From: Cohnella panacarvi Gsoil 349
GTDB lineage: Bacteria; Bacillota; Bacilli; Paenibacillales; Paenibacillaceae
NCBI RefSeq assembly: GCF_000515335.1
Contig: NZ_KI911563.1
Span: 3,562,869 to 3,626,868, forward strand
Reading direction: 5' to 3'
Length of the DNA: 64,000 nt
Position numbers and translations under genes: made by a program. This document shows positions 15,501-23,888 of the stretch, in pieces. The notes under the pieces were generated by a model. It was not told the origin of the DNA and made no database searches. It saw nothing but the letters and a program-made list of their open reading frames with translations. How positions within the stretch are numbered: the stretch's first letter is position 1; the number at the start of each line of letters is the position of its first letter.

Positions 15501-16292
15501 ATGGCAACCAGAGGAATCGATTGCGCGCAACCGATACCGGCCGCCACCGCGAAAGCGATCGCGGCGCAGGGATATCGATTCGCCGCGAGGTATTTAGTGC
15601 CCGCCGGTTATAGATGGAAAAGGCTAACGCGCAAGGAAGCCGAAGGCATCACGGCTGCGGGTATGACCATTATCAGCGTGTTCGAGACGACGGCTAACAG
15701 ACCGGCGGGCGGTGCGAGCAACGGACGAGCAGACGGACGGGCGGCTTTCAAAGAAGCGACCGACATCGGGCAACCCAAGGGAACGGCGATCTATTTCGCC
15801 GTCGATTACGACGCGCAGCCGAACGATTATGACAAGATCGAGGCTTATCTCCGCGCGGCTGCAGCGGAACTCGGGCAGTACCGGACAGGCATATACGGTT
15901 CGTTCGCCGTCATAGAAGAGATGCGAAGGAGAGGCGCAGCCCGGCATTTCTGGCAGACGTACGCCTGGAGTCGCGGGCAGAAGTCCGCAAGCGCCAACGT
16001 GTGGCAGCACAAGAACGGCGTGACGGTCGCGGGCCATCCCGTTGATCTGAACGAATCGTATGGCAACGAGGGTTGGTGGAACACGGAAGCTTCGGAAGGA
16101 TCGAATGGTTCGGATCGTTCGGAAGAATCGGGAGGAGAGGATGAATACATGATGAGCCCGGAAGACGCGGAGAAAATTATTCGATTCCTCAGCGCGGCAT
16201 GGAATACGACGGAGCATCAGGAAGCGCGCGATGAGTTTCACCGGCTAGCCAACGAAGTTCGCAAAGCGGCGGGGGTCCCGCCCCAGCCGTAG
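15501..16292 (+). CDS. Endolysin with DUF1906 glycoside hydrolase-like domain
   Basis: This 263-residue protein starts with a DUF1906-type TIM-barrel domain (MATRGIDCAQPIPAATAKAIAAQGYRFAARYLVP ... GTAIYFAVDYDAQPNDYDKIEAYLRAAAAELGQYRTGIYGSFAVIEEM ... HFWQTYAWSRGQ ... VWQHKNGVTVAGHPVDLNES). This domain occurs in cell-wall hydrolases. A Ser/Glu-rich linker (about 195-215) leads to a small helical C-terminal tail. The ATG at 15501 has GAGGTGG in front; the longer frame from 15312 would overlap the holin gene. It releases the tail particles by lysis together with the holin. Confidence 0.85.
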   Translation: MATRGIDCAQPIPAATAKAIAAQGYRFAARYLVPAGYRWKRLTRKEAEGITAAGMTIISVFETTANRPAGGASNGRADGRAAFKEATDIGQPKGTAIYFAVDYDAQPNDYDKIEAYLRAAAAELGQYRTGIYGSFAVIEEMRRRGAARHFWQTYAWSRGQKSASANVWQHKNGVTVAGHPVDLNESYGNEGWWNTEASEGSNGSDRSEESGGEDEYMMSPEDAEKIIRFLSAAWNTTEHQEARDEFHRLANEVRKAAGVPPQP

Positions 16293-16296
16293 TACC

Positions 16297-16339
16297 AAGG
16301 GGGACTTCTTCGAAGTGATTCGGAGAGGTTCCTTTTTTT
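16297..16339 (+). terminator. Terminator of the tailocin locus
   Basis: A long stem (AAGG...CTTCTTCGAA / TTCGGAGAGG...CCTT, loop GTGA, including G-T pairs) followed by seven T closes the lysis operon. The ppc gene starts 87 bp further on, and a TATGAT -10-like box lies at 16372-16377. Confidence 0.85.
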
Positions 16340-16425
16340 ATGAAAATGGAGATTTCTGACGAGCAATGTAGTATGATATTAAGAAGGACTTTTTGGCGTT
16401 GAAAGCTTATGTTGGGGTGAAACAG

Positions 16426-19218
16426 ATGACGGAATTAGCCGCTAGCGGGCGTTCTCCGTCCAACCATCTGCTGCGTAGGGATGTACGCTTTCTAGGTAAC
16501 ATCTTGGGTGACGTGCTCGAGCATCAGGGTGGACGCGAACTGCTGGAACATGTAGAGAAAATTCGTGAGATGAGCAAGTCGCTCCGTGCGGAATCTTCGC
16601 CGGAGCTTTACGAGGAATTCATGAATACGATCAAGACGCTTGAACCGGGAATTAGGCACAGCGTCATTCGTGCGTTCGCGATTTATTTCCAACTGGTGAA
16701 TATCGCGGAGCAGAACCATCGTATTCGCCGCAAGAGGGATTATGAGCGCTCGGCGGGAGAAGCGGTTCAACCGGGCTCGATCGAGAGCATCGTTCAAGAG
16801 CTGAGAAGCAAGAACTTGCCTGTCGAAGAAGTGCAAGAGATTCTTCGCGATATATCGCTTGAGCTTGTCATGACGGCGCATCCGACCGAAGCGACACGCC
16901 GTGCCGTGCTGGATATTCATAAGCGCATCGCCGACGAAGTGATGGAGCTCGACAATCCTACGCTGACGTATCGCGAGCGCGAGAAGCTACGGGAGAAGCT
17001 GCTGAACGAAGTGCTCACGCTGTGGCAGACGGACGAGCTGCGCGATCGCAAACCGACGGTGCTCGACGAAGTGCGCAACGGGATGTACTTCTTCCATGAG
17101 ACGCTGTTCGAAGTGCTCCCGGATGTATACGAAGAGCTTGAACGTTGCCTGGCGAAATCGTATCCGGACGAGAAGTGGCACGTGCCGACTTACCTTAGAT
17201 TCGGATCGTGGATCGGCGGCGATCGCGACGGCAACCCATCGGTTAAGGCGGATATTACGTGGAAAACGTTGCACATGCAACGGAACCTCGTCATTTACAA
17301 ATACGAGAACATCATTAAAGCGCTTATGCGTCAGATGAGCTTCAGCACGACGATCGTGAACGTAAGTCCAGAGCTGCTGGAATCGATCCGTCAGGACGCG
17401 GAGCAACTGGAGCTTCGGACGGTCGAAGCGTGGACGAACGAGAAGGAACCGTACCGCGTGAAATTGACGTACATACTTCAGAAGCTGCAGAACATGCGCG
17501 AGGACGATTTCAAGGATGCGAACAAGCGCTACCACAAAGTAGAGGAGCTTGTCGCCGATCTAATGCTGATCGATCGCAGCCTGCGACATCATTACGCCGA
17601 TTACGTAGCGGATACGCAACTGAAGAAGTTTATTCGCCAAGTCGAGCTGTTCGGATTCCATCTCGCCGCGTTGGACGTTCGTCAGCATAGCCAAGAGCAT
17701 GAGAACGCGATGTCGGAAATACTTGCGAAAGCAGGCATTACGAGCGACTATCCGTCGCTTAGCGAGCAAGAGAAGATCGACCTGCTGCATAAGCTTCTCG
17801 GCGATATGCGTCCTCTGCTGCACGAGACCGCTGAATTGAGCGAGATGACGAAGGAAGTTCTCGACGTCTATCGCACGATCGGGCGCGCGCAGGCCGAATT
17901 CGGACGCAATTGCATTTCCAGCTACTTGATCAGCATGACGCAAGGCGCCAGCGACCTGCTGGAAGTCATGGTGTTCGCGAAGGAAGCCGGTTTGTTCAGA
18001 CGCAATAAGGACGGCAGCATTACTTGCACGCTGCAGGCGGTGCCGCTCTTCGAGACGATCGACGACTTGCACGAGGCGCCGGCGATCATGAAGACGCTGT
18101 TCGAATTGCCGATCTATCGCGAGACGCTTCAAGCGATGGGCAATCTGCACGAGATTATGCTCGGATACTCCGACAGCAACAAAGACGGGGGCATGGTAAC
18201 GGCGAACTGGGAGCTGCGCGTAGCGCTTAACGATCTGACTCGCACGGCGAAGGAATACGACGTGCGCTTGAAGTTCTTCCATGGCCGCGGAGGCGCTCTC
18301 GGTCGGGGAGGCATGCCGCTTAACCGCAGTATTCTCGCCCAGCCGCCGCATACGATCGGCGGAGGCATCAAGATCACCGAGCAAGGGGAAGTGCTGTCCT
18401 CCCGTTACTCGATGAAGGGTATCGCTTACCGCAGCTTGGAGCAAGCGACGAGCGCGCTCCTCCTAGGGGCTTACTTGTCCCGTTACCCGACGCAAGAGAA
18501 GTCTTCCGAAGCGGAGTGGGAGACCATTATGCGCGGCATTTCCGAGGATGCGCAGACGAAGTATCAGGATCTGATCTTCCGCGATCCGGGTTTCATGACG
18601 TTCTTCAAGGAGTCGACTCCGCTGCCGGAAGTCGGGGAGCTCAACATCGGTTCCCGTCCTGCCAAGCGCAAAGGAAGCGACCGCTTCGAGGATTTGCGCG
18701 CGATCCCATGGGTGTTCGCGTGGACGCAAAGTCGCTACTTGCTGCCGGCATGGTACGCGGCGGGCACGGCTTTCCAGAAGTTCATAGGCGAAGATGCTTC
18801 GCGCCTTGAAGTGCTACGCGTCATGTACCGCGAGTATCCGTTCTTCCGTTCGCTCGTCGATAATCTGCAGATGGCGCTGGCGAAAGCCGATCTGACGATC
18901 GCCCGCCAATACGCGGCGATGATTCAAGACGATACGATCCGCGCGAGGATCTTCACGCAGATCGAAGAGGAATACGCGAGAACGAAGGACATGATTCTGC
19001 AGATTACCGGACAAGAGGACATCCTCGACAATACGCCGGTTATCCAAGAGTCGATTCGTCTGCGTAACCCGTACGTCGATCCGCTCAGCTATTTGCAGGT
19101 TCAACTGCTGGCCGAGCTGCGCAGCCTGCGCGCGCAGAATGGCGACGACGCGGAGCTGCTCCGCGAGGTGCTGCTGACGATTAACGGAATTGCCGCCGGT
19201 CTTCGCAATACCGGCTGA
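16426..19218 (+). CDS. ppc: Phosphoenolpyruvate carboxylase
   Basis: This 930-residue protein has the usual length of bacterial PEPC, which forms oxaloacetate from PEP and bicarbonate to refill the TCA cycle. Catalytic motifs are VMTAHPTEATRR (about 148-159, His152) and FHGRGGALGRGG (His619, glycine-rich loop), with GGDRDGNPSV near 265. The C-terminal QEDILDNTPVIQESIRLRNPYVDPLSYLQVQLLAELR ends in the allosteric and tetramer region. ATG 16426 is chosen over the in-frame TTG at 16393 because GGGGTGA lies 5-11 bp upstream and the N-terminus TELAASGRSPSN fits the family. Confidence 0.97.
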   Translation: MTELAASGRSPSNHLLRRDVRFLGNILGDVLEHQGGRELLEHVEKIREMSKSLRAESSPELYEEFMNTIKTLEPGIRHSVIRAFAIYFQLVNIAEQNHRIRRKRDYERSAGEAVQPGSIESIVQELRSKNLPVEEVQEILRDISLELVMTAHPTEATRRAVLDIHKRIADEVMELDNPTLTYREREKLREKLLNEVLTLWQTDELRDRKPTVLDEVRNGMYFFHETLFEVLPDVYEELERCLAKSYPDEKWHVPTYLRFGSWIGGDRDGNPSVKADITWKTLHMQRNLVIYKYENIIKALMRQMSFSTTIVNVSPELLESIRQDAEQLELRTVEAWTNEKEPYRVKLTYILQKLQNMREDDFKDANKRYHKVEELVADLMLIDRSLRHHYADYVADTQLKKFIRQVELFGFHLAALDVRQHSQEHENAMSEILAKAGITSDYPSLSEQEKIDLLHKLLGDMRPLLHETAELSEMTKEVLDVYRTIGRAQAEFGRNCISSYLISMTQGASDLLEVMVFAKEAGLFRRNKDGSITCTLQAVPLFETIDDLHEAPAIMKTLFELPIYRETLQAMGNLHEIMLGYSDSNKDGGMVTANWELRVALNDLTRTAKEYDVRLKFFHGRGGALGRGGMPLNRSILAQPPHTIGGGIKITEQGEVLSSRYSMKGIAYRSLEQATSALLLGAYLSRYPTQEKSSEAEWETIMRGISEDAQTKYQDLIFRDPGFMTFFKESTPLPEVGELNIGSRPAKRKGSDRFEDLRAIPWVFAWTQSRYLLPAWYAAGTAFQKFIGEDASRLEVLRVMYREYPFFRSLVDNLQMALAKADLTIARQYAAMIQDDTIRARIFTQIEEEYARTKDMILQITGQEDILDNTPVIQESIRLRNPYVDPLSYLQVQLLAELRSLRAQNGDDAELLREVLLTINGIAAGLRNTG

Positions 19219-19239
19219 TCCTACGGACATAAAGCAATC

Positions 19240-19268
19240 AGGCTCGGGTGCATACCTGAGCCTCTTTT
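19240..19268 (+). terminator. Terminator of ppc
   Basis: A 10-bp stem AGGCTCGGGT/ACCTGAGCCT with a GCAT loop, followed by CTTTTGC, lies 21 bp behind ppc. Confidence 0.85.
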
Positions 19269-19292
19269 GCGTAAAAGGCGGGTCTATCCTTT

Positions 19293-20225
19293 ATGAATCG
19301 TACTTATATGTGGGCGGTCGTTCTCGTCTTAATCGGGGCGAGCAGCTATGGGTTCAGCTCATCCATCTTTAAGCTGGCTAACGAGGATGGATGGAGTTCG
19401 GCTCATCTTACGTTCACGCAGGTGTTGGCTGGTACGGCGATGTTATGGCTTGTTACGGGCGTTCGGTTTCTGCGAAGGCGGAAGGCAGCCAGCTCCGCGT
19501 ACGCCGGAGTAAGGCGTTCTTGGCTGAAGCTGACTTTGATCGGCATCGTCGGGCTCGCCATGACGACGATGTTATATAACGAAGCGCTGGCGCGGATCGA
19601 TGCGTCGCTGGCGATCGTCTTGCTTTTTCAATTCACGTGGATTACCATTTTGCTAGAAAGCATTCGCAAGCGCGCATGGCCGAAGAAGCCGGAGTGGCTG
19701 GCCATGCTCTTCATCGCGGCGGGCACGGTACTGGCGGTAGGGTTGCTCGAGCACGATCTGAGCGGGCTCGACCGCGCGGGCGTTGCGTTCGGTTTATTGT
19801 CCGCGGTGACGTACAGCCTATTCTTTTTCTTGACGGACTTCTTGCCGCCGGAGCTAGACTCCATTTCGAAATCAACCGTCATGTCCACCGCATCCTTCAC
19901 TTTCGTTGCGCTGCTGCATTTTCCGATTGACTTCGCATGGGGAGACGGCGGCTCGATCATCGGGTGGGGGCTGTTGCTCGGATTGTTGAATACGGCTGTT
20001 CCTTTTATTTGTTTCAACGCAGGCATTCCGAAGCTGGGGGGCGGCCTTGCCGCATTGCTCGGCTCGATGGAGCTGCCTGCGGCGGTCATTACCGCATTCC
20101 TCCTGCTGGGCGAACCGCTCACTTGGTGGCAGGCAGCGGGCGTCGCGCTCATTCTTATTGGGTTATGGGCCGCGCAGAATCGTACGAACGAAGTCGTTAA
20201 AGCCGGCAGGGAAGGTGAGGATTGA
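19293..20225 (+). CDS. EamA-family (DMT) transporter
   Basis: This 310-residue membrane protein has ten predicted hydrophobic helices in two five-helix EamA repeats. Examples are WAVVLVLIGASSYGFSSSIFKLA at the start, LTLIGIVGLAMTTMLYNEALARIDASLAIVLLFQFTWITILLES, and GGGLAALLGSMELPAAVITAFLLLGEPLTWWQAAGVALILIGLWAA in the second half. The family exports metabolites or amino acids; the substrate is unknown. Its stop overlaps the TTG start of sigW by four bases, so the two are translationally coupled. Confidence 0.87.
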   Translation: MNRTYMWAVVLVLIGASSYGFSSSIFKLANEDGWSSAHLTFTQVLAGTAMLWLVTGVRFLRRRKAASSAYAGVRRSWLKLTLIGIVGLAMTTMLYNEALARIDASLAIVLLFQFTWITILLESIRKRAWPKKPEWLAMLFIAAGTVLAVGLLEHDLSGLDRAGVAFGLLSAVTYSLFFFLTDFLPPELDSISKSTVMSTASFTFVALLHFPIDFAWGDGGSIIGWGLLLGLLNTAVPFICFNAGIPKLGGGLAALLGSMELPAAVITAFLLLGEPLTWWQAAGVALILIGLWAAQNRTNEVVKAGREGED

Positions 20226-20794
20226 CTTTGAAGCCATTGGAGACGCGGCTAGCGAGATTGGCCCGGAAGGGCGATCAGCGCGCGTTCGCGGAGATCGTGG
20301 ATTTATATAAGGACAAGCTTTATCACCTCGCTTATCGGATGACGAGCAATCGGCAAGAGGCGGAGGACGTCGTTCAAGAGACGTTCTTGCGGGTGTATAA
20401 GAACTTGGACCGGTACGACGAGAATCAGAAGTTCTCGACTTGGATTTACCGCATTGCGACGAACCTATGCATCGATCGATTGCGCAAGAGACGCGCGGTA
20501 TACTCGCTGGATGCGGAATCGACGGATCATGACGGTCTGGACGGCTATTCGATGATGCCTAGCGACGAGCGCACGCCGGAGACCGAGCTGATCTTGACCG
20601 AGACGCAGAAGCTCATTCGAGACGCGATCGAGACGCTGCCCGTTAAATATAAGTCCATCATGATCTTACGATACTTGCAAGACCTGTCCCTGCAAGAAAT
20701 TTCCGACGTTCTGGACATACCGGTGACGACGGTGAAAACGAGAGTGCACCGGGGCCGGGAGTTCCTAAGAAAGAAACTGGAGCACAAATTGTAA
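20222..20794 (+). CDS. sigW: ECF RNA polymerase sigma factor SigW
   Basis: This 190-residue ECF sigma factor starts at TTG within GAGGATTGACTTTG. Region 2 lies about 24-92 (DLYKDKLYHLAYRMTSNRQEAEDVVQETFLRVYKNLDRYDENQKFSTWIYRIATNLCIDRLRKRR) and region 4 about 130-185 (LPVKYKSIMILRYLQDLSLQEISDVLDIPVTTVKTRVHRGREFLRKKL). The YSLDAE linker and the downstream anti-sigma gene mark it as SigW, which controls resistance to envelope stress and antimicrobial peptides. It is followed by a sequence that looks like its own promoter. Confidence 0.93.
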   Translation: MTLKPLETRLARLARKGDQRAFAEIVDLYKDKLYHLAYRMTSNRQEAEDVVQETFLRVYKNLDRYDENQKFSTWIYRIATNLCIDRLRKRRAVYSLDAESTDHDGLDGYSMMPSDERTPETELILTETQKLIRDAIETLPVKYKSIMILRYLQDLSLQEISDVLDIPVTTVKTRVHRGREFLRKKLEHKL

Positions 20795-20810
20795 GCTTAG
20801 GCGAATTAAT

Positions 20811-20837
20811 TGAAACTTTAGAGGAAAGCCGAACGTA
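20811..20837 (+). promoter_or_regulatory. SigW-type promoter between sigW and rsiW
   Basis: TGAAAC (20811-20816) and CGTA (20834-20837) are separated by 17 bp, matching the SigW/ECF consensus TGAAAC-N16/17-CGTA. It lies 16 bp after the sigW stop and 60 bp before the rsiW ATG. SigW would thereby raise its own anti-sigma factor. This is a consensus match only. Confidence 0.6.
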
Positions 20838-20896
20838 CAGTATAGAAGCTACGATTGCGTGGGTTGTACTCACCGCTGAAGAAAGGGATGGCAGAT

Positions 20897-21505
20897 ATGA
20901 AATGCAATGCCGCCGTCGCGTCCATACACGAGTATCTGGACGGGGATCTGACCCGCGAAGAGATCAGCCGCCTGCAGCAGCATCTTCAAGGCTGTCCGGC
21001 ATGCAGCTCTAGACTCGATACGCTCGAGAAGACGAATGCGTTATTCCAAGCGTTGCCGGCCGAAGCGCCTCCGTCTTATTTGTCCGATCGTATCATGAAG
21101 TCGTTGCCGAAGACGCGTCGTCCTGCCGCTTGGACGTCTTGGGTTCGCCGTCATCCGGCCGTATCGGCCGCGGCGATCTTCATGGTCGTCATGCTATCGA
21201 GTTTCGTTGCCATGTGGAATCAAGATAAGGAATTATCGGTGTCCGGAGATCTGGATCATGTCATTATCGAAGGCAATAAGGTTATCGTTCCCGCAGGCCA
21301 GCACGTCGAGGGCGACCTGACGGTCGTGAACGGGATCGCGGAGATCGACGGGGAAGTCGAAGGAGATTTGACGGTTATCGACGGCAGTTACACGCTCGCA
21401 TCGACCGCGCATATCGCCGGAGAGGTCAAAGAAATCGACCGGGCGGTCGATTGGATCTGGTACAAAGTCAGTTCGTGGTTCGGTACGCTGGCATACGGGA
21501 CATAA
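20897..21505 (+). CDS. rsiW: Anti-sigma-W factor RsiW
   Basis: This protein of about 202 residues has an N-terminal zinc-binding anti-sigma domain with His29-x3-Cys33-x2-Cys36 (QQHLQGCPACSSR), a single transmembrane segment (about 87-105, VSAAAIFMVVMLSSFVAM) and an extracellular part. That part contains regular beta repeats (VEGDLTVVNGIAEIDGEVEGDLTVIDGSYTLA), somewhat like bactofilin-type right-handed repeats. It binds and inactivates SigW until regulated proteolysis. ATG 20897 is chosen because GAAAGGG lies about 9 bp upstream; upstream in-frame starts at 20855 and 20888 have poorer spacing. Confidence 0.9.
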   Translation: MKCNAAVASIHEYLDGDLTREEISRLQQHLQGCPACSSRLDTLEKTNALFQALPAEAPPSYLSDRIMKSLPKTRRPAAWTSWVRRHPAVSAAAIFMVVMLSSFVAMWNQDKELSVSGDLDHVIIEGNKVIVPAGQHVEGDLTVVNGIAEIDGEVEGDLTVIDGSYTLASTAHIAGEVKEIDRAVDWIWYKVSSWFGTLAYGT

Positions 21506-21548
21506 GGTAAGGTATGATGGACGTATGGAATTCGTCCGCTTGCGATTG

Positions 21549-21577
21549 CCTCTCTGGACGGCCAGAGAGGTTTTTTT
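21549..21577 (+). terminator. Terminator of sigW-rsiW
   Basis: A perfect 9-bp stem CCTCTCTGG/CCAGAGAGG with an ACGG loop is followed by seven T. Confidence 0.92.
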
Positions 21578-21705
21578 ATGTAAGAGACAGGATTTCTTGG
21601 CAACCGTAGAGAAAGATAAAAGGAAGGTTCGCTGTTTTTCGACACGAATCTCCAAGGTACACTAGAAAAATAACTAATCCAGCGCCGGGACGGGGGGCAA
21701 GCGTC

Positions 21706-22539
21706 TTGGACTATTTTGCCGGGCTGACTTTCAAGAACTCCATTAAAGATATCGTCGATGTCCTCATCGTCAGTTATATTATTTATCGGCTCATCATCAT
21801 GGTGAGGGGTACCCGCGCGGTTCAACTGCTCAGAGGGATCCTGCTTCTTGTCATCGTATGGGCTCTTAGCACGTGGTTCAATCTGTATACGCTTAAGTGG
21901 CTGATGAATCAGTTGTTTCCTTTCGGCGTCGTTACGATTCTTATTATTTTCCAGCCCGAACTCAGGCGCGCGCTCGAGCAGCTCGGACGCGGCAAGCTGT
22001 TCTCAAGGTCGACGCCCGAAGAGCAGGATATCAGCCATCAGATTAACGAGGTCATTAAATCCGTTAATTATTTGGCGCCTAGAAGGATCGGGGCGTTAAT
22101 CGTCTTCGAGCGGAATACGGGACTTAACGATTACATCGAATCCGGCATCAAGATGAACTCCACGCTTAGCTCGGAGCTGCTCAGCAACGTGTTCGTGCCG
22201 AATACGCCGCTGCACGACGGAGCCGTTATCATACGGGGCAATCAAATCATGGCTGCCGGCTGTTACTTGCCGCTGTCGGAGAATCCGTTCATCAGCAAGG
22301 AGCTCGGCACGCGGCATCGGGCCGCGATCGGCGTGAGCGAAGTGTGCGATGCGATCTCCGTCGTCGTCTCCGAGGAGACCGGACAAGTCTCCCTCGCGAT
22401 TAACGGACAAATCGTCAGGGACATCAAGGAAGAATCGTTGATCTCGAAGCTGTTCGAGGAGCTGCGTCCGCAGTTCAAGACGAAAAATACGGAGTGGAAA
22501 GCGTTCTGGAAGCGGAAAGAAGGTGGCAACCGTGGATAG
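21706..22539 (+). CDS. cdaA: Diadenylate cyclase CdaA (DacA)
   Basis: This 277-residue protein starts at TTG. Three N-terminal transmembrane helices (about 12-32, 40-58, 68-84) are followed by a DisA_N diadenylate cyclase domain. The two catalytic motifs are intact: DGA at 171-173 (TPLHDGAVIIRG) and RHR at 203-205 (GTRHRAAIG). It makes c-di-AMP from two ATP at the membrane. It overlaps the regulator cdaR by 8 bp and is followed by glmM. This is the conserved Firmicutes operon linking c-di-AMP, potassium or osmotic control and cell-wall precursor synthesis. Confidence 0.96.
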   Translation: MDYFAGLTFKNSIKDIVDVLIVSYIIYRLIIMVRGTRAVQLLRGILLLVIVWALSTWFNLYTLKWLMNQLFPFGVVTILIIFQPELRRALEQLGRGKLFSRSTPEEQDISHQINEVIKSVNYLAPRRIGALIVFERNTGLNDYIESGIKMNSTLSSELLSNVFVPNTPLHDGAVIIRGNQIMAAGCYLPLSENPFISKELGTRHRAAIGVSEVCDAISVVVSEETGQVSLAINGQIVRDIKEESLISKLFEELRPQFKTKNTEWKAFWKRKEGGNRG

Positions 22540-23833
22540 ATGGTTAAATCACCCGACAATCGCCAAGCTGGTCGCTCTCGCTCTCGCTCTCTTAATGTGG
22601 GCAGTCGTGCATTATAATCCGGAGACGACGCCGAACACCGTAGCTTCGACGGCGAAGCAGAAGACGTTAACGCTTAACGTACAGCCATATGGGATGGACG
22701 AAAGCAATTTCGTTCTCACCGAGCTTAACCCGTCCAGCGTGACGATCAGAGTAAGCGCGCCGAATGCCGCCTTGTTCGCGAAGACGGAAAATTACAAATT
22801 GCAGGTCGACCTGAGACCGCTGGGCGCAGGCACGCATAGAGTGGAGATAGATGAGGTTCTGCCTAGAGGCGTCGATCTCATCGAGATGGAGCCTTCAACG
22901 GTTCAGGTCACGCTCGTCGCGCTTAAGACGAAAGAATATGAAGTCGAAGTCGTCACGGAAGGCAACCCGGCTAAAGGATTCCAAGCGGGCACGCCGATCG
23001 TAAAGCCTAGCAACAAAGTGCATGTTACGCTCCCGGATAACATGATGGACCAAGTCGCCAGCGTAAGGGCATCCATCTCGGTTGAAGGCGAGCAGGAGAT
23101 GATTAAGAATAAAGGCGTTAAGCTGGCCGCTTACGACAAGAACGGCAAAGTGATCGAGAACGCGAAGCTCGAGCCTGCTGTCGTGGAAGTCGAAGTTCCG
23201 ATTACTTCGCCGTTCAAGACCGTTCCGGTTCAATTCCGCTTGATGGGCCATATGCCTCAGGGCCTTAGCATCGCGTCCTTCAAGCCGGACGTGGAGCAGG
23301 CGACCGTATATGGACCTCAGGATGCGCTGGATAAGCTGGAGTTCCTCCATGCGGAGTTTTCGCTCGACGGCTTGAGCAGTTCAGGCAAGTATACGATTCC
23401 GCTGAAGATCGATCCTCCGCTCATCGAGGTGTCGCCGGTACAGATCGAAGTCACGGTCGAAGTCGTGCTTTCGGAGACGCGTACGCTGGAAGGCTTGCCG
23501 ATCGTATTCAACGGTCTCGGCGAAGGGCTGGACGTTAAGATCGTCGATCCAGCTTCCGGAGTGGCGGATATCGTCGTCCAAGGCGCGCCGTCGATATTGG
23601 GCAGCCTTGAACCGGGCGACGTGGACGTCTACGTAGATTTGAGCGGGCGAGGTCCGGGTACGCATACGCTGCAGCTCAACGTGAATTTGGAAAGGTTCAT
23701 GGAACAAGTCGGGGGAACGAACAGCATCACGGTGGAGATCGCCAGCGTTCCTGACGTCGATGCCGTCCCCGATGATGGCGCGGAGACCGGCCAAGGAGAA
23801 GGGGAGTCTCCGTCTGAACCTGCTCTTCGTTAA
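22532..23833 (+). CDS. cdaR: CdaA regulatory protein CdaR (YbbR-domain protein)
   Basis: This 433-residue protein has one N-terminal membrane anchor (about 10-27, IAKLVALALALLMWAVVHY) and four extracytoplasmic YbbR domains at about 45-135, 140-230, 235-315 and 325-400, ending in an acidic tail. YbbR proteins bind and regulate CdaA. The GTG at 22532 (VDRWLNHPTIAKLVALALALL) is preferred to GTG 22523 because the family starts with MD(K/R)WL and AAAGAAGGTGG is well spaced. It overlaps the 3' end of cdaA. Confidence 0.94.
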   Translation: MDRWLNHPTIAKLVALALALLMWAVVHYNPETTPNTVASTAKQKTLTLNVQPYGMDESNFVLTELNPSSVTIRVSAPNAALFAKTENYKLQVDLRPLGAGTHRVEIDEVLPRGVDLIEMEPSTVQVTLVALKTKEYEVEVVTEGNPAKGFQAGTPIVKPSNKVHVTLPDNMMDQVASVRASISVEGEQEMIKNKGVKLAAYDKNGKVIENAKLEPAVVEVEVPITSPFKTVPVQFRLMGHMPQGLSIASFKPDVEQATVYGPQDALDKLEFLHAEFSLDGLSSSGKYTIPLKIDPPLIEVSPVQIEVTVEVVLSETRTLEGLPIVFNGLGEGLDVKIVDPASGVADIVVQGAPSILGSLEPGDVDVYVDLSGRGPGTHTLQLNVNLERFMEQVGGTNSITVEIASVPDVDAVPDDGAETGQGEGESPSEPALR

Positions 23834-23888
23834 GCACAAGGTTAATGACAAGAATGAATGACAGAATGAAGGAGCAGAAGTCAGGCAT

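Larger units (their letters stand above)
1620..16292. other. PBSX-like contractile phage-tail locus (tailocin)
   Basis: The locus consists of a switch region (1620-3119), a sheath/tube/tape-measure/baseplate/fibre block (3293-14899) and a holin-endolysin lysis block (14936-16292). Gene order follows B. subtilis PBSX from xkdK to the lysis genes. I find no integrase, small or large terminase, portal, protease or major capsid gene on either strand. The only possible head-related gene is a short scaffold-like coiled-coil protein at 3293-3655. The locus lies between an rRNA/tRNA operon and ppc. A headless, R-type bacteriocin-like particle is the best interpretation. Confidence 0.85.

Noticed and set aside
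17560-18444. A 294-codon minus-strand frame inside ppc
   Set aside because: It lies entirely in the clear ppc coding frame and shows the low-complexity look of antisense frames in GC-rich genes.
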